Source of the DNA: Xylophilus sp.
Lineage (GTDB): Bacteria; Pseudomonadota; Gammaproteobacteria; Burkholderiales; Burkholderiaceae_C
Length of the DNA: 64,000 nucleotides
Assembly (NCBI GenBank): GCA_009914555.1
Contig: WNDY01000012.1
Span: 1 to 64,000, forward strand
Direction of reading: 5' to 3'
Position numbers and translations under genes: made by a program. The stretch's first letter is position 1; each line of letters opens with the position of its first letter. Shown one piece after another: positions 16,741 to 28,191 of the stretch. The notes beneath the pieces are model-generated. The model had not been told where the DNA came from and made no database searches. It saw only the letters and a list, made by a program, of their open reading frames with translations.

Positions 16741-17514
16741 ATGCGTAAGACGGTGTCCGTTTTTTTGCCGTGGGTCATCCCGGTGCTTCTGCTTGCTGCA
16801 TGGCAGGTGCTGCCGGTCTTTTCTCCGCTGTCTTCTGCGACGTTGCCGCCGCCTAGCCAAGTCCTGAAGGCGGCGTGGGATCTGAGCCGCAGCGGCGATC
16901 TGCCGGGCGGCATCCTCGTGAGCCTGCGGCGCATCGGGATCGGCTTCGCCCTCGGTGCTGCTAGCGGGCTTGTGCTGGGCTTTCTGGTTGGCATGTCGCG
17001 CACGGCGGAAGGGCTGATCGACCGCAGCCTGCAGATGGTGCGCGTCATTCCCCACTTGGCGCTCGTTCCGTTGATGATCGCGTGGTTTGGCATCGGCGAG
17101 GAGCCCAAGATAATCCTCGTGGCGCTGGGCACGCTGTTCCCGGTCTATCTCAACACGGTCAACGGCATCCGGAACGTGGATGGCCGCTTGATCCAGCTGG
17201 GCATGTCCTACGGGCTCGGCCGGCTGGCATTGGTGCGCGACATTATCCTGATGGGCGCCATGCCATCGATCCTGACAGGCATCCGGTATGCGCTGGGCGT
17301 CGCCTGGCTCACCCTCGTGATCGCCGAAACCATCAATGCCAAGGATGGCGTGGGCTACATCGCTCAGAACGCACGGGAAATGCTACGCAACGACCAGATC
17401 ATCGTTGCGATCCTCGTCTATGCGCTGGCCGGCCTGCTGGCCGACCAGATCACGCGGACGATCGAGCACCGAGCACTTCGCTGGCATGCCGGTTACCAGA
17501 CGCAGAGGTCGTGA
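16741..17514 (+). CDS. ABC transporter permease, SsuC/TauC type
   Basis: A 257-residue inner-membrane permease of the sulfonate/nitrate/taurine importer family. It has about six helices. The cytoplasmic coupling segment GMSYGLGRLALVRDIILMGA resembles the EAA loop, which docks on the ATPase. The ATG at 16741 follows an in-frame GTG at 16738, so either may be the start. No strong ribosome site is visible. The ATPase gene starts within its stop codon (TGATG). Together with the broken binding-protein gene and a flavin monooxygenase downstream, it suggests uptake and cleavage of an organosulfur compound. Confidence 0.87.
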   Translation: MRKTVSVFLPWVIPVLLLAAWQVLPVFSPLSSATLPPPSQVLKAAWDLSRSGDLPGGILVSLRRIGIGFALGAASGLVLGFLVGMSRTAEGLIDRSLQMVRVIPHLALVPLMIAWFGIGEEPKIILVALGTLFPVYLNTVNGIRNVDGRLIQLGMSYGLGRLALVRDIILMGAMPSILTGIRYALGVAWLTLVIAETINAKDGVGYIAQNAREMLRNDQIIVAILVYALAGLLADQITRTIEHRALRWHAGYQTQRS

Positions 17515-18245
17515 TGGCCGGTGACTTTCCGATCGGCATCCAGGTGAACGGGCTGCGCCACGGCTACGGGCCACGCAGGATTTTCGATGGTCTGGACTTG
17601 AGGATCGAACCCGGACAGTTCGTCTCGGTGCTCGGAACCAGCGGCGCGGGCAAGAGCACACTGCTGCGCCTTGTCGCCGGCCTGGAGGCCGCCGACGCCG
17701 GAACGGTGCGCCCGCTGGATGATGGCGCTGGCGGCAAGGCTGCAGTGCGTGTGATGTTCCAGGAAGATCGCCTCCTGCCCTGGTGGACGGCCGAGCGCAA
17801 TGTGCTGCTCGGCCTGCCGACCGACCGGCTGGCGGATGCGCGCCGCCTGCTCGCACAGGTGGGACTGCAGGGGCTGGAGGGCCTGTGGCCAGCGCAGCTC
17901 TCGGGGGGGCAGAAGCAGCGCGTCGCGCTAGCCCGGGCGCTCATCCACCAACCGGACTGGCTTCTGCTCGACGAACCTTTCGGTGCGCTCGATGCGTTGA
18001 CCCGCGTGACCGCGCAGCAACTGCTGGAGCGGCTGTGGCGAGAGTCGCCACGTACCGTGCTCCTGGTCACGCACGATGTCGAAGAGGCGCTGGTGCTGTC
18101 GGACCGGGTGATTCTGCTGGGCCGTGGCGGGATTGCCCGCGACATCGCCATCGCGCAGCCGCGCCCCCGCCACCGCAGCGACCAGGGGCTGGCGATGCTC
18201 AAGGAGCAGTTGCTCGATAAGCTGGTTTCCGTTCATTCCGAATGA
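17514..18245 (+). CDS. ABC transporter ATPase, SsuB/TauB type
   Basis: A 243-residue ATPase of an organosulfur-type importer. Walker A is GTSGAGKST (near residues 41-49), the Q-loop is VMFQEDRLLPWW, the signature is LSGGQKQRVALARAL, Walker B is WLLLDEPFGALD and the switch is THD. The RLLPW segment after the Q-loop is characteristic of the SsuB/TauB/NrtD group. The start overlaps the permease stop by one base. The binding-protein pseudogene follows after 60 bases. With no intact binding protein in the window, the transporter may be inactive unless another one supplies substrate. Confidence 0.9.
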   Translation: MAGDFPIGIQVNGLRHGYGPRRIFDGLDLRIEPGQFVSVLGTSGAGKSTLLRLVAGLEAADAGTVRPLDDGAGGKAAVRVMFQEDRLLPWWTAERNVLLGLPTDRLADARRLLAQVGLQGLEGLWPAQLSGGQKQRVALARALIHQPDWLLLDEPFGALDALTRVTAQQLLERLWRESPRTVLLVTHDVEEALVLSDRVILLGRGGIARDIAIAQPRPRHRSDQGLAMLKEQLLDKLVSVHSE

Positions 18246-18305
18246 CGGCTCGGCAGGTGACTGGTTCCGTCGTTTTCCAACCTCCACTTCTACGAGAAAG
18301 CAAAC

Positions 18306-19394
18306 ATGTCCGATACATCGGCTCCTTCTTACCCTGTGCCGACGCGGCGGCGGCTCCTGTTTTCGGGCGGCAGCCTGGCCGCCGCGCTGGCGCTGGGTGT
18401 TCCTGCGGGCGCAGCTCGGGCTCAGGCAGGCCCGGCATTTCCGAAGGTCATCCATTGGTCGCAGATCGGAGAAGGCAAGACCGAGCCGGCGACTGTGGTC
18501 CGCTACGGCCTCGGCAACATCGACGTGGCTGGCCGCCTCCACGGTGCAAAGATTGACTGGAAGCCTGGCTTCCAGGCTTCGCTGCCCGTTGTGGAGGCGA
18601 TCCGGGCAGGAGCCATCGACTTCTCCTTCCTCACCTCCACCGCGCTGATTTATGCGATCGGTGCCAACGTGCCGCTGGTGCCATTGGTCTCGTATGCCAT
18701 GCCGCAGGACGAAGTCGACATCCTGGTGTCTGCGGATTCTCCCATCTGATCGGCTGCGGACCTCAAGGGCAGGAAGGTCGCGGACCACCGCGGTACGACC
18801 AGCACCTACAGCCTAGTCCGATACCTGGAGACCGCCGGACTCACGCTCAAAGACATTGATTACGTCAACTTGACAGCGCCTGATGCGGAAGCCGCCTTTG
18901 CCAACCGGCGCGTGGATGCCTGGATCAGCTGGCAGCCAATGATCGAGCTCGCCAAGCGTCGCCACAAAGCACGCGCGCTGCCCGACGTCAGGACGTACGA
19001 TTACGCGTTCTTTGTCGCGGGCGAGAAGTTTGCCAAGGACTATCCACAGGCGGCAGCGGCTCTGGCGCGGCTGGTGCGGGACGCAGCACGGTACATTGAG
19101 GCGCGGCCCGACGAGGCAGTGCAGAAGTTCGCCGAGCTCGGCGGTGTCGGCTCCGACCCGCTGGAGCGCCAGGTCTACCTCGACATCGTCAAGGCGCACC
19201 GGACCTCGTATTCGGGCGCCGAGAAGCTTGATCTGGTGGATGCCACGACCCGGCAGAACGTGCAGAAGCTGGCGGACAGCTTCCATGCGCTCGGCATCTA
19301 TCCGCAGAAGGTCGGGGTCGCGGATTGGCTTGGCAACAGTCGCGTCGACGGTATCCGCGGTGTACTGGCGGCCGAGCTGAAGGCACGCCCCTGA
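18306..19394 (+). pseudogene. Sulfonate-type substrate-binding protein, interrupted by an in-frame stop
   Basis: The first 147 codons encode a twin-arginine signal (TRRRLLFSGG) and the start of an SsuA-like fold (VIHWSQIGEGKTEPATVVRYG). A TGA at 18747-18749 then stops translation. The same frame continues without shift (SAADLKGRKVADHRGTTSTY onward) to 19394 and completes a 362-codon protein of normal length. The stop sits where relatives have a charged residue (SPI-x-SAADLKG), and one C-to-T change from CGA would explain it. Everything else looks intact, so the break is recent or a sequencing error. Natural read-through is unlikely. Confidence 0.85.
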
Positions 19395-19405
19395 ACGGAG
19401 CCACC

Positions 19406-20764
19406 ATGGGAACACGCAACGAAAAGATGAACTTGGCCGCCTTCGTCACGGCCGGGCCCGGTCGCGCCAGCGGCTGGCTTGACCCGCGCGCCGAGCATGG
19501 CTGGCTCAGCGCGGCCTATTACCAGAAGATCGGCCGCATCCTCGAGTCCGGCCGGTTCGACCTCGCCTTTTTTCCGGACATCCTGTCCGTGCCCAATCGC
19601 TATGCCGGCAGTATTGAGGGGCAAGTCCGCTATGGTGCGCTTGGATCGCTGCGCCTGGACCCAGTGCCGATCCTGTCCAATATCGCGGCCGTCACCGAGC
19701 ACCTGGGGCTCGCTGCCACCGTGTCGACGAGCTATCAACAGCCTTTCCACGTGGCGCGCAGCTTTGCGACGCGGGACCACATCAGCGCCGGCCGTTCGGC
19801 ATGGAACATCGTGACTTCGTTCCAGGAAGCCGAAGCCCGGAACTTTGGCCGCACCGACCATTTCTCTCGCGAAGAGCGCTATGCGCGCGCCGACGAGTTC
19901 CTGGGAGTGGCCGCCAAGCTCTGGGACAGCTGGGCGGCCGATGCCTTGCAACTGGACCGCGAGCGGGTGCAGTTCGCCGACCCGGACAGGATCCGTGCGA
20001 TCGACCACCATGGCCGGTGGTTTGACGTGCAGGGCCCGCTCAACGTGCCGCGCCCACCGCAGGGCTGGCCAGTGCTGATCCAGGCCGGCGCCTCGAACGC
20101 AGGACGGGATTTTGCGGCGCGTTGGGCCGATGTGATCTTCTGCAGCCACGCCTCGTTCGGATCGGCGCAGGAATTCTACGGCGACGTGAAGGCCCGCGCC
20201 GTGCGGCATGGCCGCCAAGCCGGGGACATTCGCATCCTGCCCGACATCACCCCGGTGATCGGCCGGACCAGCGAGGAGGCGCAGCAGCGCAAGGCACGGC
20301 TTGCCGAACTCGTGCCGGATGTTGCCGGCCTCTCCACGCTGGCTTACCACCTGGACATTGACCTGTCGCAGTTCCCGCTGGATGAATATCTGCCTTCGCT
20401 CGCCAACCCGAGCATCGTTGGCCACTATGAAGAGGTCGTGGAGATCACCCGCCGCGAAGGTCTCACGCTGCGGCAGCTGGGCAAGCAGTACGGCGGCCGT
20501 ACAGAGGGCAACTTCATCGGAACCGCGCCGGAGATCGCAGACGGGCTGGAGCGATGGTTCAACGAAGGGGCGGCGGACGGCTTCACGGTCACGGCGACGG
20601 ACCAACCTGGCGCTTTCGAGGAGTTCGCCTCGGAGGTCGTGCCCGAACTGCAACGCAGGGGCCTGCTGCGCACCGACTACGAGGGCCGCACCCTGCGCGA
20701 CAATCTGGGCCTTGCCGTTCCGCAACCAGGTGCCTGGCGCGAACGCGTCTCTCGCGAGCGTTGA
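19406..20764 (+). CDS. NtaA/SnaA/DszA-type FMN-dependent monooxygenase
   Basis: A 452-residue bacterial-luciferase-fold enzyme that uses reduced FMN and oxygen. The group includes nitrilotriacetate, dibenzothiophene-sulfone and alkanesulfonate monooxygenases. Typical segments are the N-terminal FFPDILSVPNRYAG, SAWNIVTSFQEAEARNFG near the flavin, and VLIQAGASNAGRDFAARWAD. The ATG at 19406 follows GGAG at a good distance. It follows the binding-protein pseudogene by 11 bases and precedes an OsmC gene by 3, so all belong to one transcription unit. A flavin reductase partner is not in the window. An organosulfur substrate is inferred from context. Confidence 0.87.
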   Translation: MGTRNEKMNLAAFVTAGPGRASGWLDPRAEHGWLSAAYYQKIGRILESGRFDLAFFPDILSVPNRYAGSIEGQVRYGALGSLRLDPVPILSNIAAVTEHLGLAATVSTSYQQPFHVARSFATRDHISAGRSAWNIVTSFQEAEARNFGRTDHFSREERYARADEFLGVAAKLWDSWAADALQLDRERVQFADPDRIRAIDHHGRWFDVQGPLNVPRPPQGWPVLIQAGASNAGRDFAARWADVIFCSHASFGSAQEFYGDVKARAVRHGRQAGDIRILPDITPVIGRTSEEAQQRKARLAELVPDVAGLSTLAYHLDIDLSQFPLDEYLPSLANPSIVGHYEEVVEITRREGLTLRQLGKQYGGRTEGNFIGTAPEIADGLERWFNEGAADGFTVTATDQPGAFEEFASEVVPELQRRGLLRTDYEGRTLRDNLGLAVPQPGAWRERVSRER

Positions 20765-20767
20765 GCC

Positions 20768-21181
20768 ATGCCCGCAGTCAGGCTTGGCGCTACGCTGCAG
20801 GCGGGGCGTTTCATCGCATCGGCGCGCGACCACCACCTCGTGGCTGATGCCACCGCGGTGCGTGGCGGGCCGGGCGAGAGCTGGGCCGCCGCCGAGTTAC
20901 TGCTAGCTGGCTTGGCGACCTGCGCGGCCGCCTTGGTGCAGTCTGCGGCGGCGAGCGACGGTGTGCGGAATCTGCAAGTGGCGGTGCATGCCCAATCCGA
21001 GGCGCATGCGGATGAAAGCTGGCGCTATGAGCGTATCGGCCTGGAATTCGGGATTGAAGAAGCCATGGCCGCGCAGACTCACGTGTGGGTCGGGGAGTTC
21101 CAGCGCGTGTGTCCGATCTATAACACCCTGGCGCTAGGTACCCGGATCGAAGTGGCGATCAACGGTGTTCCCGTTCGTTGA
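20768..21181 (+). CDS. OsmC-family protein
   Basis: A 137-residue protein with the OsmC/Ohr fold. The pattern GPGESWAAAELLLAGLATCAAAL fits the first conserved Cys region, and FQRVCPIYNTL holds the second Cys of the usual pair. Members reduce organic peroxides or act in sulfur metabolism. In organosulfur clusters they are often found beside flavin monooxygenases, perhaps to handle reactive by-products. It is the last gene of the cassette. Its last 23 bases overlap the end of the convergent DUF721 gene, which may mark the insertion boundary of the cassette. Confidence 0.8.
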   Translation: MPAVRLGATLQAGRFIASARDHHLVADATAVRGGPGESWAAAELLLAGLATCAAALVQSAAASDGVRNLQVAVHAQSEAHADESWRYERIGLEFGIEEAMAAQTHVWVGEFQRVCPIYNTLALGTRIEVAINGVPVR

Positions 21182-21518
21182 TCCGGGCACGGCCGCGCGG
21201 GAAGTCCTCAGCCTTGCCCCCACCTTGGACCTTCAACCGGATTGCGGTAACTTCCCAACCCTTGGTCCGCAGGTGGGCTGCCAGCGCGGGCAGCAGCTGG
21301 CGCACCTTGGCGGCCGCCGCATTGCTGTCGACCAGCAGGCACCACGAGGTGCCCTCGATCGGCCCGGCCTGCAGCCGGGGCCGCAGCAGCGGCGGAATCA
21401 GACCTTCCACCGCGCGCAGGCGTTCCTTCGAATCCCGGGTCAGTTCCACTAGGCGCGCCAGCGTCGGCGATTCCTCGCTGGCCTGCTGGAGGGTGATGGC
21501 ATGGTGGCGACGTTGCAT
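21159..21518 (-). CDS. DUF721/DciA-like protein
   Basis: A 119-residue protein of the DUF721 family, to which the DciA replicative helicase operator belongs. A helical first part (SPTLARLVELTRDSKERLRA) is followed by a KH-like region (WCLLVDSNAAAAKVRQLLPA, then LAAHLRTKGWEVTAIRLKV). The start at 21518 gives a protein beginning MQRRHHAITL. It sits upstream of and divergent from the M23 pseudogene and secA, the usual order in Comamonadaceae. Its C-terminal dozen residues overlap the OsmC gene and may differ from relatives. Confidence 0.75.
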   Translation of the reverse strand: MQRRHHAITLQQASEESPTLARLVELTRDSKERLRAVEGLIPPLLRPRLQAGPIEGTSWCLLVDSNAAAAKVRQLLPALAAHLRTKGWEVTAIRLKVQGGGKAEDFPRGRARINEREHR

Positions 21519-21557
21519 GGAACCGGAAAGGATGGAAGACGCTGACGCGGCGGCGCG

Positions 21558-22483
21558 ATGAAGGACGAGCTGACTGGAGCGACGACGGCAACGCACCTGA
21601 TTATCGCGGACACCTGGCTCGGCAAGAGCGCTCCCGTTACCCTGATCGGCCCACGCCAGCTGGCCGCAGCGATGGCGTTCGTGCTGGTGACCCTGCTGAT
21701 GGCAGGTACGGTCTCGCGCTGGAGCGGCGCGGGCCGGCTGGCCGGCGTTGTCCGCGATGTCTGCCGGCGAGGCCGAGGACGCGCAGCGCGAGCGCTTTCT
21801 GCGCGAGCACCTCGACGCGGTGACCCGCAACGTCGGCGAGATGCAAGCAAAAGGTGATGCAGCCGGAGTCGCTTGGCGAACGCCTTCGGATCTGGCCGGT
21901 ATGAATCCGGCCGATTTCTGCCGCCTACCGGGGCAGCCGGTCTCGGGCCGGCCAGCCACCGTCGAGGAGTTGCCGGCCACGCTGGCCGACCTGTAGGCGC
22001 TGACCTCGCAGCGGATGGACCTGCTGACGGCGATGGAGTCGGACCTCATGGGCCAGAAACTGCGGACCATGCTCGTGCCGTCGCAGCAGCCGGTGCCCGG
22101 CCGGCTGCTGGGCTCGCCCTTCGGCTGGCGCATCGATCCGCTGCCCGGCTGCTCGACCCTGCACACCGGGCCGGGCTTCCAGGCCGAGGCCGGCACGGCC
22201 ATCCTGGCCGCGGCCGCGGCATCGTGGTCGCGCAGGAACGGCACCCGGCCTGCGGCGATCGGTACGACGCGGCCGGAAGATCGCCGAGGCGGACACCACC
22301 GGCCGATCCACCGTGCCGCACCTGCATTTTGAGGTGCCGGTGCAGGGCCCGCCGCAGGATTCCGCGCGCCTTCCCGGACACCCGCCGCGGCAAGGGTGCG
22401 CCGGTGCCGGCGGCGCAAGCCCCCGCCTCAGGCCAGGTGCATGCCGGCAGCATCCCTCCAGGCATCACGGTGCGCAGGTAAAC
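21558..22483 (+). pseudogene. Decayed M23-family metallopeptidase
   Basis: Remains of a membrane-anchored LytM/M23 peptidase are spread over three frames. They are an N-terminal anchor (AAMAFVLVTLLMAG) in one frame, then a coiled coil (RERFLREHLDAVTRNVGEMQ) in another from about 21748. A pair of compensating shifts follows near 21853-21885, then a TAG stop at 21994-21996. The catalytic part ([20 protein letters not shown]) has lost the zinc-binding Asp (GPGF where relatives have GLDF). Two more frame changes follow near 22216 and 22277, and about 35 residues of the active site are missing before HLHFEV. The order dciA-M23-secA is usual for the family, so this is local decay of an ancestral gene. 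Confidence 0.85.
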
Positions 22484-22657
22484 TCCCCGGTTTGGCCGCG
22501 GCAGGCCAGGGGCCGTGCGGTGTGCGGCCCGTGCGCGCCGCGGCTGGCTGATCACAAAACCCTTATTCAGGAATTTCGGTCGCCCCGTGCGAGGCCGCCC
22601 CCGCCCACCGTCCCGGTGGGCATGGATGCCACCGCGGTGGCGGCGCGGTATGGACGC

Positions 22658-25444
<2,787 letters not shown>

Positions 25445-25506
25445 GGAAGGGAAAATCAGGGTCTGGCGTCCGAGGACGGAGCCGTGGGACATTCCCTCGC
25501 CCCCAG

Positions 25507-25534
25507 CCCCAGCCTTTAGTCCCCAGCCTTTAGT
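25507..25534 (+). repeat. Perfect tandem repeat of 14 bp before argJ
   Basis: CCCCAGCCTTTAGT occurs twice head to tail in the secA-argJ gap, followed by partial CCCAGC copies up to about 25552. It is consistent with replication slippage in a non-coding spacer. No function is apparent. Confidence 0.6.
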
Positions 25535-25568
25535 AGTTCCCAGCTCCCAGCCTCTTCAGGATCTCTCC

Positions 25569-26798
25569 ATGCCCGTCAACCTCAGCGCCCCCGACGCCGC
25601 CGCGCTGCTGCCGATCGCCGGCGTGCGCATCGGCGTGGCCGAAGCCGGCATCCGCAAGGCCCACCGCAAGGACCTGACCGTCTTCCTGTTCGACGAGGGC
25701 ACGGCCGTGGCCGGCGTCTTCACCCGCAACCGCTTCTGCGCCGCGCCGGTGCAGGTCGCGCGCGAGCACCTGGCAGGCGGCGCCGCGATCCGCGGCCTGG
25801 TCGTCAACACCGGCAATGCCAATGCCGGCACCGGCGCCGACGGCTTGGCCCGCGCGCGCGCGATGGCTGCGGCGCTGGCGCGCGGCATCGGCGTCGCGCC
25901 CGGGCAGGTGCTGCCGTTCTCGACCGGCGTGATCATGGAGCCGCTGCCGGTCGACCGCATCGAGGCCGCCCTGCCCGCAGCCATCGCCGACGCGGCCGGC
26001 AACCACTGGGCCCGCGCGGCCGAAGGCATCATGACCACCGACACCGTGCCCAAGGCCGCCAGCGCCAGCGCGCAGGTCGGCGGCGCCACGGTCGCCATCA
26101 CCGGCATCAGCAAGGGCGCCGGCATGATCCGCCCGAACATGGCGACCATGCTCGGCTTCCTCGCAACCGACGCGAAGGTCGCTCCGGCGCTGCTGCCGCA
26201 GCTCGCGCGCGAGCTGGCCGAAGGCTCGTTCAACCGCATCACGATCGACGGCGACACCTCGACCAACGATTCGTTCGTCGTCATCGCCACCGACAAGGCG
26301 GACAACCCGCAAGTCGAGTCGCTCGACAGTCCCGAAGGCCAGGCCCTGCGCGACGCGCTGCTCGGCGTGGCCCGCCGGCTGGCCCAGGCCATCGTGCGCG
26401 ACGGCGAGGGTGCGACCAAGTTCATCACGGTGCAGGTCGAAGGCGCGAAGACCGCAGCCGAGGCTCGGCAGGTGGCCTATGCGATCGCCCATTCGCCGCT
26501 CGTGAAGACCGCGTTCTACGCGAGCGACCCGAACCTCGGCCGCATCCTCGCAGCCGTCGGCTATGCCGGCATCGACGACCTCGACCAGACCGCCATCGAC
26601 CTCTACCTCGACGACGTGCACGTCGCCGTCCACGGCGGCCGCAATCCCTCGTACCGCGAGGAGGACGGCCAGCGCGTCATGCAGCACAGCGAGATCACCG
26701 TGCGCGTGGTGCTCGGCCGCGGCAGCGCGGCCGACACCGTCTGGACCTGCGACCTGAGCCACGACTACGTGAGCATCAACGCCGATTACCGTTCCTGA
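25569..26798 (+). CDS. argJ: Bifunctional ornithine acetyltransferase/N-acetylglutamate synthase
   Basis: A 409-residue enzyme of the cyclic arginine pathway that moves the acetyl group from N-acetylornithine to glutamate. The precursor cuts itself at the Thr of NMATMLGF (near residue 195) to give alpha and beta chains, with that Thr as nucleophile. [12 protein letters not shown] and the oxyanion segment NTGNANAGTG are present. It follows secA by 124 bases. Length and motifs are normal. Confidence 0.96.
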   Translation: MPVNLSAPDAAALLPIAGVRIGVAEAGIRKAHRKDLTVFLFDEGTAVAGVFTRNRFCAAPVQVAREHLAGGAAIRGLVVNTGNANAGTGADGLARARAMAAALARGIGVAPGQVLPFSTGVIMEPLPVDRIEAALPAAIADAAGNHWARAAEGIMTTDTVPKAASASAQVGGATVAITGISKGAGMIRPNMATMLGFLATDAKVAPALLPQLARELAEGSFNRITIDGDTSTNDSFVVIATDKADNPQVESLDSPEGQALRDALLGVARRLAQAIVRDGEGATKFITVQVEGAKTAAEARQVAYAIAHSPLVKTAFYASDPNLGRILAAVGYAGIDDLDQTAIDLYLDDVHVAVHGGRNPSYREEDGQRVMQHSEITVRVVLGRGSAADTVWTCDLSHDYVSINADYRS

Positions 26799-26804
26799 AA
26801 GCCA

Positions 26805-26865
26805 AGGGGTATAGACCGCAGGCCCTTGTGAGACGGGCATGCTGACCGTATATCCCCTGGTGTAT
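26805..26865. repeat. 53-bp-spaced paired-palindrome element, copy d
   Basis: AGGGGTAT (26805-26812) and ATATCCCC (26850-26857) have centres 53 bp apart. The second half-site continues as TGGTGTAT, completing its palindrome. A GCCC/GGGC stem with a 9-base loop lies in the middle. The element fills the argJ-DUF815 gap. Confidence 0.65.
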
Positions 26866-26881
26866 AGAAAAAAGCGCAGCC

Positions 26882-27754
26882 ATGAATCCGACATTCGAAC
26901 ACCTGCTCGCGCGCGCCGAGCAGCTCATCACCCGCATCGAGGCCGTGCTGCCGCAGCCGCTGGCCGCACCCGACTGGGACGCGGTCGCCTGGCGCTACCG
27001 CAAGCGCGGCGGCCGCCAGGGCGTATGGGAGGCGGTGCGCCACCTCTCGGTCATGCGCCTGGACGACCTCCAGGAAATCGACGGCCAGAAGGAGAAGATC
27101 CGCCGCAACACCGAGCAGTTCGTCGACGGCAAGCCGGCCAACAACGTGCTGTTGACCGGTGCGCGCGGCACCGGCAAGTCCTCGTTGATCAAGGCCTGCC
27201 TCAACGCCTACGCGCCGCGTGGCCTGCGCCTGATCGAAGTCGACAAGGGCGACCTGACCGACCTGCCCGACATCGTGGAACTGGTCAGCACGCGGCCCGA
27301 GAAGTTCGTCGTCTTCTGCGACGACCTGAGCTTCGAGGACGGCGAGCCGGGCTACAAGGCGCTCAAGTCCATCCTCGACGGCTCGGTGGCCGCGGCCACG
27401 CCCAACGTGCTGATCTACGCCACGAGCAACCGGCGCCACCTGCTGCCCGAGCACATGAAGGACAACCTCACCTACACGCGCGGCGAGGACGGCGAGATCC
27501 ATCCGGGCGAGGTGGTGGAGGAGAAGATCTCGCTGTCCGAGCGCTTCGGCCTCTGGGTGAGCTTCTACCCGTTCAGCCAGGAGGAGTACCTGACCATCGC
27601 CGGCCAGTGGCTCTCCTCGTTCGGCCTGAACGCGGAGCAGATCGCCGCGGCCCGTGCCGAGGCGCTGGTCTGGGCGCTGGAGCGCGGCTCGCGCAGCGGC
27701 CGCGTCGCCTACCAGTTCGCCCGGGACTATGCCGGCAGGCACGGTCATGGGTGA
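26882..27754 (+). CDS. DUF815-family AAA ATPase
   Basis: A 290-residue P-loop protein with NNVLLTGARGTGKSSLIKA as Walker A and VVFCDDLSFEDGEPGYKALK as a Walker B-like segment, then SNRRHLLPEHMKDN. Proteins of this family are widespread in betaproteobacteria next to a Nudix gene, but their function is not established. The ATPase fold resembles DnaA/ORC-type loaders. The Nudix gene overlaps its end by 8 bases, so the two are translationally coupled. The gene starts 16 bases after a repeat element. Confidence 0.87.
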   Translation: MNPTFEHLLARAEQLITRIEAVLPQPLAAPDWDAVAWRYRKRGGRQGVWEAVRHLSVMRLDDLQEIDGQKEKIRRNTEQFVDGKPANNVLLTGARGTGKSSLIKACLNAYAPRGLRLIEVDKGDLTDLPDIVELVSTRPEKFVVFCDDLSFEDGEPGYKALKSILDGSVAAATPNVLIYATSNRRHLLPEHMKDNLTYTRGEDGEIHPGEVVEEKISLSERFGLWVSFYPFSQEEYLTIAGQWLSSFGLNAEQIAAARAEALVWALERGSRSGRVAYQFARDYAGRHGHG

Positions 27755-28175
27755 GCCGCGCAAGCACACCGAGGTCGCCGTCGGCGTGCTGATCGGCCCC
27801 GACGGCGCGCTGCTGCTGACCTCGCGCCCCGAGGGCAAGCCCTACGCCGGCTACTGGGAATTCCCGGGCGGCAAGCTCGAAGCCGGCGAGACGGTCGAGC
27901 AGGCGCTGCGCCGCGGGCTCGAGGAGGAGCTCGGCATCGTCATCGGCACGGCCCATGCCTGGAAGGTGACCGAGCACGACTACCCGCATGCGCTGGTGCG
28001 GCTGCACTGGTGCAAGGTGTTCGACTGGCGCGGCGGGTTCGAGATGCGCGAGGGCCAGTCCATGGCCTGGCAGCGGCTGCCGCTCGACGTGCATCCGGTG
28101 CTGCCGGGCGCCTTCCCGGTGCTCGCGTGGCTGGCCGGCGAGACGGGCTTCGCGGGGCCGACGCACCGCGCCTGA
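27747..28175 (+). CDS. mutT: Nudix hydrolase, MutT-like, with an altered catalytic residue
   Basis: A 142-residue Nudix protein of the MutT type, which removes 8-oxo-dGTP from the nucleotide pool. The Nudix box begins GGKLEAGETVEQAL (41-54) and ends RRGLEEELGI (55-64). The consensus REUXEEXGU reads R56-G57-L58-E59-E60-E61-L62-G63-I64. Gly57 therefore replaces the first Glu, which in E. coli MutT (Glu53) is a metal ligand and general base. A GAG-to-GGG change would do this. The rest of the protein looks normal. The start overlaps the DUF815 gene. Activity may be reduced or lost. Confidence 0.85.
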   Translation: MGEPRKHTEVAVGVLIGPDGALLLTSRPEGKPYAGYWEFPGGKLEAGETVEQALRRGLEEELGIVIGTAHAWKVTEHDYPHALVRLHWCKVFDWRGGFEMREGQSMAWQRLPLDVHPVLPGAFPVLAWLAGETGFAGPTHRA

Positions 28176-28191
28176 GCCGCCGCGGCGGCCG

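Noticed and set aside
19325..19405. Longer start for the flavin monooxygenase
   Set aside because: It overlaps the binding-protein frame and has no ribosome site, while the ATG at 19406 has GGAG upstream.
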